Made by a program: the position numbers and the translations under genes
In this document: in pieces, positions 14,963 through 21,650 of the stretch
Numbering within the stretch: position 1 is the stretch's first letter
How the letters are laid out: each line of letters begins with the position of its first letter
NCBI RefSeq assembly: GCF_003994415.1
Contig: NZ_CP034689.1
Coordinates: 2,232,001 to 2,296,000 of the forward strand
Length of the DNA: 64,000 bases
Reading direction: 5' to 3'
DNA from: Achromobacter spanius
Lineage (GTDB): Bacteria; Pseudomonadota; Gammaproteobacteria; Burkholderiales; Burkholderiaceae_B
The notes under the pieces: model-generated
Told to the model about the DNA's origin: nothing
What the model saw: only the letters and a program-made list of their open reading frames with translations
Database searches by the model: none

Positions 14963-15730
14963 TTAGGCGGCCTTTCGGCGCAGGTGCTGTTCGTAGCCGT
15001 CGACGAGGCCCTTGAACTCCATCAGGTCGTCCACGAGCTTTTCGATGTAGTCGTCGTCGCGCTTGAATTCCTGCCACCAAAGCTGACGGCCAACGGGCGC
15101 CAGCGCGGGGCAGTACAGGCCGATGTGCCACCACTTGCGGCCGGTGATCCACATGCAGCCCTGCACCTGGTCCATGACCTCGCTGGGGTCGTTGTCGATG
15201 TGGAAGGCGCGCAGCTTGGCCGGATCGAGGAAGCACTTGTATTCGCTGCCGCCGTCTTCTTCGATGAGGCCGTCAGCGCTGGCGCCGAAGATGCGGTCAT
15301 CGGTCAGCACGAAACCAGCGCGCTCCACAAACAGGCCTGTTTGAGCTTCGTGCTCCATCCGGGCTTCGGGCTCCAGTTCGTTGCCGCGGCGCATGGCCCA
15401 GTTCTGAAAGCCTTCGTCCAGCGCCTGGCCGGAAATCCGCTCAACCGCCAGACGGAAGGCGTAGTTCTTGGCCTCGTCGGAAAAGTCGCCCACCGGCTTG
15501 CCGGCCAGTGCCAGGGCGATGGCTTCTGCGCGCGGCGCGGTCTTGTACCCCGCCTTGGCCATCGCTTCCCTTTCGTCCATGCCGGCCTTGCGGTAGGCCA
15601 CATACAGGCTCTGCCGCTCGTCCAGCACGTTGACCTTCTTGCGGGCCGTGGAAAACATGCTGGCGGTGATAGCGCCGGCCCGAGCGGCGTGCCAGTCGTC
15701 GCTGCCCTGTTCGCAATTAACGATCAGCAT
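14963..15730 (-). CDS. YqaJ-type phage exonuclease, 255 aa
   Basis: The N-terminal G-S-D-D-W-H-A-A-R-A-G-A-I-T-A-S is the entry motif of the lambda-exonuclease/YqaJ fold. The metal site is visible as S-A-D-G-L-I (Asp) and S-E-Y-K-C (Glu-x-Lys), with an upstream Glu in G-N-E-L-E-P-E. It should resect double-stranded ends 5' to 3' and hand single strands to the RecT protein encoded immediately upstream. The start is ATG 15730 because AAGGAG lies six bases before it. The gene overlaps recT by 14 bases. Confidence 0.85.
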   Translation of the reverse strand: MLIVNCEQGSDDWHAARAGAITASMFSTARKKVNVLDERQSLYVAYRKAGMDEREAMAKAGYKTAPRAEAIALALAGKPVGDFSDEAKNYAFRLAVERISGQALDEGFQNWAMRRGNELEPEARMEHEAQTGLFVERAGFVLTDDRIFGASADGLIEEDGGSEYKCFLDPAKLRAFHIDNDPSEVMDQVQGCMWITGRKWWHIGLYCPALAPVGRQLWWQEFKRDDDYIEKLVDDLMEFKGLVDGYEQHLRRKAA

Positions 15731-16721
15731 CTGCGGCTCCTTGGTCATCACGGCCGAAGCCGTCGTCAGCGTCAGACGTGCGGTGCGGCTGCTCGTCGAT
15801 GGTGTTGCCGTCGTCCGGCGGGGTTTCGGTGGGCACCGCTTCGCCGCGCAGCACAGAACCGCGCGCCGCCACGGCAGTCTTGAAGGCGTTGTAGGTGTTC
15901 ATGTCCTTGGTGGCGCGAACCTCGCCCAGGCCGTCTTTCCAGACCTTGGCAAGTTCGTCGGCATCTCGCGCGGCTTCGACCTTCTTGCGCAGGCGCGGCA
16001 GCAGGTCGGGGTCAACGGTGGGGGTATTGCTGTCGCTGAAGTTGATCCCCTCTCCGCCGTCGGTGTTCAGGTGGTGGATGGCTTGGTCCAGGCGCTCAGT
16101 CTTGGGCCAATATTTGTAGGCCTGCTTCACAACCGTCTTCTTCACCATTTCGCCTTCATCGGTCTTCCACGGACCCTTATTTCCAGCCTTCCAGGCCTCG
16201 GAGCGGTCGCGTATGGCGTACACGTCGGCGATGCTCATGGTGTGCGTCAGGTAGTCGCCGTCGGCAGTCTTGACCACCACATAAACGCCGATGAGCGCGC
16301 CGCGCTGCGTCGAAAACGGATTGAATGTGTGCGTCGGCGGTGCGTCGTACCCGTTCAGGGCAAAGCCGTCGTTCTCGTGTACCAGCGCGGCCTGTGCCCA
16401 CTTGATGGACCCAGTGGATACAGCGAGGTCGATCAGGCCCATGTAGCTGATTTCGAGGTAGATCTTGTTCTTGCGCGGCACCAGGTAGGCCTGCTTCTTT
16501 GCAGGGTTCAGGCTGATGCCAATGGCCGCCACGTTGTTCACGGCGTTGACCACCGCCTGGCGGTCGTTCATTGCCGCCTTCAGCGTGTATTCGTTGTTCT
16601 GCAAGACCTGGATGGCGAACCCGGCTTCCTTTTCGAAGCTGATGTTCTGGTCGGTCAGCACAGCCGCAAACGACTCGCGCGTGCTGTAGATGTCTTGGGT
16701 GATGACTGCGAGGTTGTTCAT
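15717..16721 (-). CDS. recT: RecT-family single-strand annealing protein, 334 aa
   Basis: Family features are clear: F-A-I-Q-V-L-Q-N-N-E-Y near residue 37, A-V-N-N-V-A-A-I-G-I-S-L-N-P, A-Y-L-V-P-R, Y-L-E-I-S-Y-M-G-L-I-D-L-A and V-V-K-Q-A-Y-K-Y-W-P. It anneals complementary strands and would work with the adjacent exonuclease in phage recombination and concatemer formation. It is longer than E. coli RecT (269 aa) because of an acidic, disordered C-terminal tail (about 265-334). The gene is overlapped at both ends, so translation is probably coupled. Confidence 0.92.
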   Translation of the reverse strand: MNNLAVITQDIYSTRESFAAVLTDQNISFEKEAGFAIQVLQNNEYTLKAAMNDRQAVVNAVNNVAAIGISLNPAKKQAYLVPRKNKIYLEISYMGLIDLAVSTGSIKWAQAALVHENDGFALNGYDAPPTHTFNPFSTQRGALIGVYVVVKTADGDYLTHTMSIADVYAIRDRSEAWKAGNKGPWKTDEGEMVKKTVVKQAYKYWPKTERLDQAIHHLNTDGGEGINFSDSNTPTVDPDLLPRLRKKVEAARDADELAKVWKDGLGEVRATKDMNTYNAFKTAVAARGSVLRGEAVPTETPPDDGNTIDEQPHRTSDADDGFGRDDQGAADADR

Positions 16722-17170
16722 GCTTCCACCGTCGACGGCGCGGTCAGCTTCGAAACGATGACGTCGCCAATCAGGCCATCCAGGCGCCCGCGCAGGTCGT
16801 CGCCGTCGAGATCCGCGATGATCGACAGCACGCGCTCAGCCATGACCGGCTTGGCCGCTTCAATGGCTTCTTGCAGGTAGGTCCAGCCCTTGCTGGCCTC
16901 GCGGTCCCAGGCGTCAGGGCGGCGAAATACGGTGTAGTCGGACAGCTTGTTGATGACCTCGACCGCCTTCGTGCGCACGACTTCGGCCATGTTGCCGTCG
17001 AAAGCCGCATCGACTTCCTTCTGGACCAGCTCATATGCGGCATTGCTCAGGATGCGCTCGAAGTCGGCGGCAGAGCGGCGCGCGCAAGCCGCGCGGAACT
17101 CGTCGCGGGCGATCTGGCGCTTTTCTTCGTCCGACAGGTAGTCGTCGATGTTGATGGTGATGTCGGTCAT
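16718..17170 (-). CDS. Hypothetical phage protein upstream of recT, 150 aa
   Basis: Acidic N-terminus M-T-D-I-T-I-N-I-D-D-Y-L-S-D-E-E-K-R-Q-I-A, then helical segments (A-A-Y-E-L-V-Q-K-E-V-D-A-A-F, Y-L-Q-E-A-I-E-A-A-K-P-V). Overlaps recT by 4 bases. Possibly a recombination partner by position. No domain recognised. Confidence 0.6.
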   Translation of the reverse strand: MTDITINIDDYLSDEEKRQIARDEFRAACARRSAADFERILSNAAYELVQKEVDAAFDGNMAEVVRTKAVEVINKLSDYTVFRRPDAWDREASKGWTYLQEAIEAAKPVMAERVLSIIADLDGDDLRGRLDGLIGDVIVSKLTAPSTVEA

Positions 17171-17173
17171 GAT

Positions 17174-17353
17174 TCAGTCCTTTGCGGCGTATGCGGTCTT
17201 GCTGCCGCCGTCCTGGGTGGTGAGGGTGGGGGATTGGGCTTGCTCGTCGCGCTGCTGGCGGTCGCCGTAGCCAAAGATCACGGCGGTCAGCACGGCGGCG
17301 ACGATGAATGCGGACAAGCGGGCGTCTCGGTCGCGCAGGAGGCGGCGGATCAT
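17174..17353 (-). CDS. Small single-span membrane protein, 59 aa
   Basis: Start chosen at M-I-R-R-L-L-R-D-R-D, which overlaps the upstream stop (ATGA). One membrane segment A-F-I-V-A-A-V-L-T-A-V-I-F-G-Y lies after an Arg-rich N-terminus (predicted N-in), followed by a short polar tail. Small membrane proteins in early phage operons can act in exclusion or host takeover. Nothing specific is shown here. Confidence 0.55.
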   Translation of the reverse strand: MIRRLLRDRDARLSAFIVAAVLTAVIFGYGDRQQRDEQAQSPTLTTQDGGSKTAYAAKD

Positions 17354-17646
17354 TGGGCACCTCGCTCGTCGCGCAGCATGTCGGCGTGGTCGCATTCGGC
17401 GCGCTCTCGCTCGTACCGCAGTTGGAGCCAGCAGGCATCCACTATGTCGGCGGCGTGGTAATCGCCATCGAATTCGTAGCTGTCGGTACCGATCACGATG
17501 ACGATGTGTTCGACGGTGATGCTATGGGCCACACCGACCGATGGATCAGCCTTGTGGTACTCGAACTCGATCGAGATCAAACCTTCCACCGTGCAGCCAC
17601 CGGGGCCGGTGAACTCGGCTACTTGATTGAAACGGTGTCCGCTCAT
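17350..17646 (-). CDS. Hypothetical phage protein, 98 aa
   Basis: Beta-rich N-terminal half with V-E-G-L-I-S-I-E-F-E-Y-H-K-A and I-T-V-E-H-I-V-I-V-I-G-T-D, then helical D-A-C-W-L-Q-L-R-Y-E-R-E-R. Four-base overlaps on both sides. Function unknown. Confidence 0.6.
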   Translation of the reverse strand: MSGHRFNQVAEFTGPGGCTVEGLISIEFEYHKADPSVGVAHSITVEHIVIVIGTDSYEFDGDYHAADIVDACWLQLRYERERAECDHADMLRDERGAQ

Positions 17647-18212
17647 GCTTCACCTCGCGCGGCCAGCAGGCGGGCGCGGATTTTGTCCGCGTCTTCCTTG
17701 TCCGTGATGACGAACTGGTGCTTGGCGGCCTCGGCCTTCCAGTACTGTTCAACCTTCAGGCCGGGCTGCACCATGCGGTCGTACGCGTAGTTGCCGGTGA
17801 TCCGGGCGATTTCCGGGCGCTGGATGAAGATGTCCCACTTCGCCACCAAGAACGGGCCTTTGCCGTTGGCAATCGCATCGCTGACCAGCGAGGGCTGCGG
17901 GGCGAGCGTCCATTCGGTGCGCGGCGACGGCTCAAACGTCTGCTTGCCGGCCTCTTCCCAGCCTTCCAGCACCGTGCCATCCGAATTGCCGTCGCGGACG
18001 ATGAAGGCGAATTCACGATCGCCAAAAGTCAGGACGCCTTCGGCGCGCACATTGATGGCGTCGATGCGGTCCCGGCTCAGGATGCTGACGTGCTGCGGGT
18101 GGTAGTCGTCACCGCATTGCGCGGTTTCGCAGATCATTTGCATCACGTCGTCGCGATCCTCGGCGGGAATGTCTCGTTCGAACGCCGCGTCTACGGTCAG
18201 AACTTCGCTCAT
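17643..18212 (-). CDS. Hypothetical phage protein, 189 aa
   Basis: Start at M-S-E-V-L-T-V-D-A, overlapping the stop of a 37-codon gene (ATGA). Contains D-D-V-M-Q-M-I-C-E-T-A-Q-C-G-D-D-Y-H, a beta-like centre, and a C-terminal helix Q-F-V-I-T-D-K-E-D-A-D-K-I-R-A-R-L. No family recognised. Confidence 0.6.
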   Translation of the reverse strand: MSEVLTVDAAFERDIPAEDRDDVMQMICETAQCGDDYHPQHVSILSRDRIDAINVRAEGVLTFGDREFAFIVRDGNSDGTVLEGWEEAGKQTFEPSPRTEWTLAPQPSLVSDAIANGKGPFLVAKWDIFIQRPEIARITGNYAYDRMVQPGLKVEQYWKAEAAKHQFVITDKEDADKIRARLLAARGEA

Positions 18213-18322
18213 GCTTCGCTCCACGGATCAAAGCGGACGTACAGGCGCGAGAAGAAGTCGCCCACACGGCCCAAGGGGTAAGCGGCGATCAGGCCGCACA
18301 GGATGAAGAGAGGCAGGCTCAC
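18209..18322 (-). CDS. Small membrane-associated phage protein, 37 aa
   Basis: A short frame starting GTG at 18322, overlapping the upstream stop (GTGA), and ending in TGA that overlaps the next ATG. It reads V-S-L-P-L-F-I-L-C-G-L-I-A-A-Y-P-L-G, a hydrophobic stretch, then a Phe/Arg-rich amphipathic tail. GGAGG lies five bases before the GTG. Precise coupling at both ends supports it as a real gene. Confidence 0.55.
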   Translation of the reverse strand: MSLPLFILCGLIAAYPLGRVGDFFSRLYVRFDPWSEA

Positions 18323-18675
18323 CACGCCTCCCGCTGGAACGTCACGCGCAGGCGCATTTCGGGGTCTTCGATACCCGAAGCCAGCGTTTCCACGTAGTGG
18401 GTGCTGGCCCCGCGCAGAAACTTGGCGAACAGTTCGCCGATCCGGCCGTGCGTCTCACCACTGGCAAAGGCCTGCACCGCATCCTTGTAGGCCGCGACCA
18501 ATTCGATATTGCCGATGCTGTCCTGATAGATGGCGTTCGGAAGGTCTTCGGAACTTGGGCCGCTGGCGTACTGGAAGACCACATCCTTGCCATCGCGCAG
18601 CGCCAGGCGCATGTCCCATTCCAGATCCGAGCGCAGTTCCTGCTCGGGCGTCATCTTGCGTTGAGGGTTGGCCAT
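18319..18675 (-). CDS. Hypothetical phage protein, 118 aa
   Basis: Start chosen at M-A-N-P-Q-R-K-M-T-P-E-Q-E-L-R-S-D. The frame is open further upstream, but that part is Arg/Ser/Thr-rich shadow sequence over the neighbouring gene. The body has W-D-M-R-L-A-L-R-D-G-K-D-V-V-F-Q-Y-A and a helical C-terminus. Four bases downstream of the preceding gene. Function unknown. Confidence 0.6.
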   Translation of the reverse strand: MANPQRKMTPEQELRSDLEWDMRLALRDGKDVVFQYASGPSSEDLPNAIYQDSIGNIELVAAYKDAVQAFASGETHGRIGELFAKFLRGASTHYVETLASGIEDPEMRLRVTFQREAW

Positions 18676-18679
18676 GGCA

Positions 18680-18946
18680 TCAGTTCCGCGCGTCGCCAGC
18701 AGCAACCTGGTGCGCAACCTGCGCCGCCAGATTCCCGTAGTGCGTGGCCGGATCGTCGGCAGTCTTGATCGTCGCGATGTCGACGACGGCCGTGCGGACC
18801 TCTTCCTGCCACAGGTACGAAGGCGTGTCTTCGTACTTGGCCAGCACGCGGGCGTCAGCTTCCGATTCCGCGTGGACCGTGACGGTCTGCTCACTGATGC
18901 GGGTCTCGGTCCGGCGCATCACGACTTGGTAAGGCTTGCGGTTCAT
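18680..18946 (-). CDS. Hypothetical phage protein, 88 aa
   Basis: Starts M-N-R-K-P-Y-Q-V-V-M-R-R-T-E-T-R-I-S-E-Q after AGGAGA. Alternating beta residues then a helical acidic segment (A-E-S-E-A-D-A-R-V-L-A). The first-strand, helix pattern resembles the small protein at 11866-12111 (T-A-S-V-T-A plus E-E-A-D-A-R-A), so the two may be distant paralogues. Unknown function. Confidence 0.6.
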   Translation of the reverse strand: MNRKPYQVVMRRTETRISEQTVTVHAESEADARVLAKYEDTPSYLWQEEVRTAVVDIATIKTADDPATHYGNLAAQVAHQVAAGDARN

Positions 18947-18981
18947 GGTGGTCTCCTAGCCCCTACCGGGGCGGGTGGGGG

Positions 18982-19182
18982 TTAGGCGGGGAAGGCGGGG
19001 CGCAGGTCACGCGGGCGATACGCCTTGGACTGGCCGCAGTAGGCACGGCGAGCGTAGAGCAGTGCGCCTTCGGCATTCCAGCCATCAGCGCGCAACGACA
19101 GATACACGTTTGCGCTGAAGGCGTGGCCGCGAGATTCCGCCAGACGGTAGACGCGGCGGCAGAGTTTCAGGCTTGCGGACAT
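18982..19182 (-). CDS. First gene of the leftward early operon, 66 aa
   Basis: Basic small protein, M-S-A-S-L-K-L-C-R-R-V-Y-R-L-A-E-S-R-G-H with a second A-L-L-Y-A-R-R-A-Y motif. Its start is preceded by GGGAGA and lies 45 bases downstream of the operator-overlapped promoter. Being promoter-proximal it would be the first product after derepression. Function unknown. Confidence 0.6.
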   Translation of the reverse strand: MSASLKLCRRVYRLAESRGHAFSANVYLSLRADGWNAEGALLYARRAYCGQSKAYRPRDLRPAFPA

Positions 19183-19226
19183 CTGGTTCTCCCTGGTTGC
19201 TCACGGGTTGTGAGTGCATGGGAGAA

Positions 19227-19280
19227 AGATTACCCGTAGGTAATTATTACTTCAATACCTATGGGTAATCTTTTTTGTAA
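19227..19280 (-). promoter_or_regulatory. Leftward early promoter (PL) with two operators (OL)
   Basis: Two near-palindromes, TACCCGTAGGTA (19231-19242) and TACCTATGGGTA (19256-19267), fit the consensus TACCYRYRGGTA also found upstream of cro. On the minus strand a possible -35 TTGAAG (19250-19255) and -10 TAATCT (19227-19232) are 17 bases apart and straddle the first operator. A second option is TTACAA (19275-19280). The promoter hexamers are weak. The operator repeats are the stronger evidence. Confidence 0.65.
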
Positions 19281-19286
19281 CAGACG

Positions 19287-19308
19287 AAAAAAATCCGCCC
19301 GGAGGCGG
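19287..19308 (-). terminator. Terminator of the repressor transcript
   Basis: Read leftward: CCGCC, loop TCCG, GGCGG, A, then seven T. It lies 18 bases after the stop of the secreted-protein gene and just before the OL region, so it would end the repressor operon and separate it from PL. Confidence 0.85.
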
Positions 19309-19326
19309 AAGGGTGAGGCGAGTGTC

Positions 19327-19833
19327 CTATTTTTTTCTTATCGACTCACGAATGGTTGTCTGAATCGAGTCCGCCACGCGCTTATCGGTGAACGTCTTTA
19401 TGCACTTAAGTGCCGAGAACCGTTCTTGGGCGAATGTAGCCATCGCTTGGATCTGTTCAGGCCCGACTTTTTCGACCTGTTTTCCCTGCCGAGCTCTTAA
19501 GCTGGCAAGAAATTCCCCATGTCCAAACGCAATCAGGCTCCGCACGTCGGCGGTCTGCATTCCAGCGTCTGTCATTACATCAATCTGCCCCAAAAGAAAC
19601 GTATGCGCTTCTTCGTCATTTTGCGTCGCGCCGAGTGAGGATGCATACAGGCAGGCGGGGTACTGAATAGGCAAAAGCAAATGCAGGCGCGTGTCGACCG
19701 GTAACCCTGAAAGTACCGGGGCGCGTGCTTTCGCTCGCTCAATGATCGGTTGAAGGCTTTGCGAAACAGGCTGATCCGCGTGGGCAGTGCCCAGGACTGT
19801 TGCAGCCATCAAAAATGCAAGCAGATTTCTCAT
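19327..19833 (-). CDS. Secreted protein co-oriented with the repressor, candidate lysogenic-conversion gene, 168 aa
   Basis: Start chosen at M-R-N-L-L-A-F-L-M-A-A-T-V-L-G-T-A-H-A-D, a clear signal peptide with an A-H-A cleavage site. AGGTGAT precedes it. The mature part is helical with two or three Cys (P-A-C-L-Y-A, L-K-C-I-K-T) and a basic C-terminus. It follows the repressor gene by 59 bases with a terminator after it, so it is probably transcribed in the lysogen from the repressor promoter. Such genes often block superinfection or alter the host envelope. No family was recognised. Confidence 0.7.
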   Translation of the reverse strand: MRNLLAFLMAATVLGTAHADQPVSQSLQPIIERAKARAPVLSGLPVDTRLHLLLPIQYPACLYASSLGATQNDEEAHTFLLGQIDVMTDAGMQTADVRSLIAFGHGEFLASLRARQGKQVEKVGPEQIQAMATFAQERFSALKCIKTFTDKRVADSIQTTIRESIRKK

Positions 19834-19892
19834 TACGGAAAGATCACCTAATAAATTTGCCACAGGACCATACAAGGGTAACTTGCCGCGGG

Positions 19893-20270
19893 TCAGGCGG
19901 CCTTTTCGTCTCCGGGGCTTTTTACACTCGGGATGTCCTCATACGCGGCTACTTGGCGCGCTACCCACTGCTCTATGCCTCGGCGTTGTTCCGGGGTAAG
20001 TGCTTCGAAAGAAGCGCGATCAACTGAACTGAACGGCCAAGCGCCAAGAGCATCGAGGCCATCAAACCAGTATGGCGGCAGTTCGAGTGAGACCTCGAAT
20101 TCGCGCGCCATTTCTTCGCCGAGTTTCTTTGATCCATTGAGGACGCGCGAAACGTAGTTCGCGGGCTTGCCAACGGCCGCCGCGATAGCAGCTTGCTTTC
20201 CCCCGAAACGGCTTTCCATGAGGCTGCGAAAGCGCTCAAGCCGCTGGGCATAAATGTCATCCATCTTCAT
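19893..20270 (-). CDS. CI-like prophage repressor, short form, 125 aa
   Basis: XRE-type helix-turn-helix near residues 20-50 (G-G-K-Q-A-A-I-A-A-A-V-G-K-P-A-N-Y-V-S-R-V-L-N), divergent from the cro-like gene across the operators. Start chosen at M-K-M-D-D-I-Y-A-Q-R-L. Upstream codons of the open frame overlap the operators. It ends after about 60 further residues with an amphipathic A-L-T-P-E-Q-R-R-G-I-E-Q-W-V helix, and there is no room for the S24/LexA self-cleavage domain with Ser-Lys dyad. Induction by RecA cleavage is therefore not expected from this protein alone. Confidence 0.8.
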   Translation of the reverse strand: MKMDDIYAQRLERFRSLMESRFGGKQAAIAAAVGKPANYVSRVLNGSKKLGEEMAREFEVSLELPPYWFDGLDALGAWPFSSVDRASFEALTPEQRRGIEQWVARQVAAYEDIPSVKSPGDEKAA

Positions 20271-20293
20271 GGGCACGAGTGTTGCCTGCTGCG

Positions 20294-20356
20294 CTCCCGT
20301 GGGTAAACCACCCGCAGGTAAAGATTTCTCTTGCGTTTCATGATTACCTACAGGTA
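20294..20356. promoter_or_regulatory. Repressor/cro intergenic operators (OR) and rightward promoter
   Basis: Three sites fit TACCYRYRGGTA: 20294-20305 (10 of 12), 20309-20320 (CACCCGCAGGTA, 11 of 12) and 20345-20356 (TACCTACAGGTA, 12 of 12). A possible rightward promoter has -35 TTGCGT (20331-20336) and -10 TAAAGT (20355-20360), so the best site overlaps the -10. The layout mirrors lambda OR with one strong site on PR and two on the repressor side. Confidence 0.7.
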
Positions 20357-20367
20357 AAGTTTTACGC

Positions 20368-20643
20368 ATGAGCACAGATCCCCATACCCACACCCGCGTC
20401 CCCGTCGAGCCGCTTCTCCAGTGGCTGCGGGAAACCCCAAAAGCTGAAGCGCAAGCGCGCTGCGCCCAGCGCGGCACGTCGATCGGCTACCTGCGACAGA
20501 TCGCCTACGGCTACAAGCTGGCCGGTCTGAACGGTGCCGATATCGAGCTGATTACCGATGGCCGTTGCCGTCGCCAAGACTTGCGGCCCGACGATTTCGC
20601 CCGAATCTGGCCGGAATTGGCGCCAGCGCAGGAAGCAGCATGA
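20368..20643 (+). CDS. Cro-like YdaS-family regulator, 91 aa
   Basis: The core P-L-L-Q-W-L-R-E-T-P-K-A-E-A-Q-A-R-C-A-Q-R-G-T-S (interrupted here by no gap) then I-G-Y-L-R-Q-I-A-Y-G-Y-K matches the YdaS/Cro-like HTH that sits opposite CI in many phages. It should bind the same operators and favour lytic growth. No Shine-Dalgarno sequence precedes the ATG, and the inferred PR start site falls next to it, so the message may be leaderless. Confidence 0.75.
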   Translation: MSTDPHTHTRVPVEPLLQWLRETPKAEAQARCAQRGTSIGYLRQIAYGYKLAGLNGADIELITDGRCRRQDLRPDDFARIWPELAPAQEAA

Positions 20644-20674
20644 AGGCGCCGCGAGAAAGTAGAGGGGGTGGGTG

Positions 20675-21013
20675 ATGTCCATTCCTGAATCTTCCGCCGC
20701 CGTATCCGCACGCGCACGCAGGATCGAACAGATCATCCTGCAACGCCTTGCGAGCGTGGGACACGCGCATGCAGCCGCATGCGTAGGGCTCGATGAGTCT
20801 GCGATCAGCCGGTGGAAGGACAAGAAGACAGACGGCCGGCCGGGCGAGATTGAGCGCATGGCGCTGTTCCTCGCGTCGCTGAGCCTGAAGGCGACCCCCC
20901 AGGAATACAAGTGCTACGACGAGGCGACATTGGCCGCGATGCTGACCTTTGCAAAGCAGCGCATGGACCAAATCCAGGGCGTCGGGCACCTCGCTTTTGA
21001 GGACGACGAGTGA
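20675..21013 (+). CDS. CII-like transcription activator, 112 aa
   Basis: Helical DNA-binding protein with I-L-Q-R-L-A-S-V-G-H-A-H-A-A-A-C-V-G-L-D-E (two blocks) and S-A-I-S-R-W-K-D, matching the lambda CII pattern (D-E-S-x-I-S-R-W-K). Second gene of the rightward operon, as in lambda. Presumed to activate repressor establishment. ATG 20675 is preferred to GTG 20672. AGAGGGGGTG lies upstream. Confidence 0.8.
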   Translation: MSIPESSAAVSARARRIEQIILQRLASVGHAHAAACVGLDESAISRWKDKKTDGRPGEIERMALFLASLSLKATPQEYKCYDEATLAAMLTFAKQRMDQIQGVGHLAFEDDE

Positions 21014-21243
21014 TGGGAAGCGCAACCCGACGCAGGACCGGCCCTGTCTGCTTGCTTGCCGTGCAGCTCTGCAAGAACCCCGATTTCCTGGCCTTTTGCA
21101 GCGCCCGCAGCGCTGACGAAGCCGCCGACTACATCCGCCGCGTGTGCCGTGTTGGGTCGCGCGCCGAGCTTGATCACAACCCAGATGCGGCCAACGCGTT
21201 CCATGAACTGGTGCGCAAGCCTTTCGCTTACAGGAGGGCGTGA
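21013..21243 (+). CDS. Hypothetical early phage protein, 76 aa
   Basis: Starts at an ATG overlapping the cII stop (TGATG). Contains C-L-L-A-V-Q-L-C-K-N-P-D-F-L-A-F-C and A-A-D-Y-I-R-R-V-C-R, i.e. four Cys, and a C-terminal A-N-A-F-H-E-L-V-R-K-P-F. This resembles small proteins found between CII and the replication gene in many Burkholderiales phages. Function unknown. Confidence 0.6.
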   Translation: MGSATRRRTGPVCLLAVQLCKNPDFLAFCSARSADEAADYIRRVCRVGSRAELDHNPDAANAFHELVRKPFAYRRA

Positions 21244-21650
21244 TCGTGGCCCGAATCCGTACCGTAAAACCCGAGTTCTGGACCAGCGAACAGGTCATGA
21301 ACTGCTCGCCGACTGCTCGCCTCCTGTTCATTGGGCTGTGGAACTTCTGCGACGACGCCGGCAATCACGTTGCAAGCCCGAAGACCATCAAGGCCAATGT
21401 GTTCCCCGGAGACGATATTTCGTCGGCAGATGTTCAGCGACTACTCGACGAGCTATCGTCGAATGAGCTAATCGCCTATTACTCCCATGAAAACAAGGAC
21501 TTCCTGCACGTAACTGGCTGGCATCACCAGAAGATCGACAAGCCGACGTACAAGCATCCGGCCTTTTCCACAGAGAAATTGACACCCCCTCGTCGAACGC
21601 TCGCCGACTCCTCACCCCGGAAGGGAATGGAATGGAAGGGAATGGAATAG
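21240..21650 (+). CDS. Phage replication protein, N-terminal part, 136 aa
   Basis: The start V-A-R-I-R-T-V-K-P-E-F-W-T-S-E-Q-V-M is the well-known opening of phage replisome-organiser (lambda O-like) proteins, followed by A-R-L-L-F-I-G-L-W-N-F-C-D-D-A-G-N. A winged-helix origin-binding domain is expected here. The ORF ends in a purine-rich repeat coding K-G-M-E-W-K-G-M-E. The continuation expected in a full-length protein is in the overlapping gene 21632-22147. GTG start at 21240 (GTGA overlap) or GTG 21246. Confidence 0.75.
   Translation: MIVARIRTVKPEFWTSEQVMNCSPTARLLFIGLWNFCDDAGNHVASPKTIKANVFPGDDISSADVQRLLDELSSNELIAYYSHENKDFLHVTGWHHQKIDKPTYKHPAFSTEKLTPPRRTLADSSPRKGMEWKGME
21619..21648 (+). 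repeat. Two tandem 15-bp purine repeats at the replication-gene junction
   Basis: GGAAGGGAATGGAAT occurs twice without a gap (21619-21633, 21634-21648), then a partial third copy. It holds the stop of the first replication gene, the ATG of the second (21632-21634) and Shine-Dalgarno-like GGAAGGG. Confidence 0.85.
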
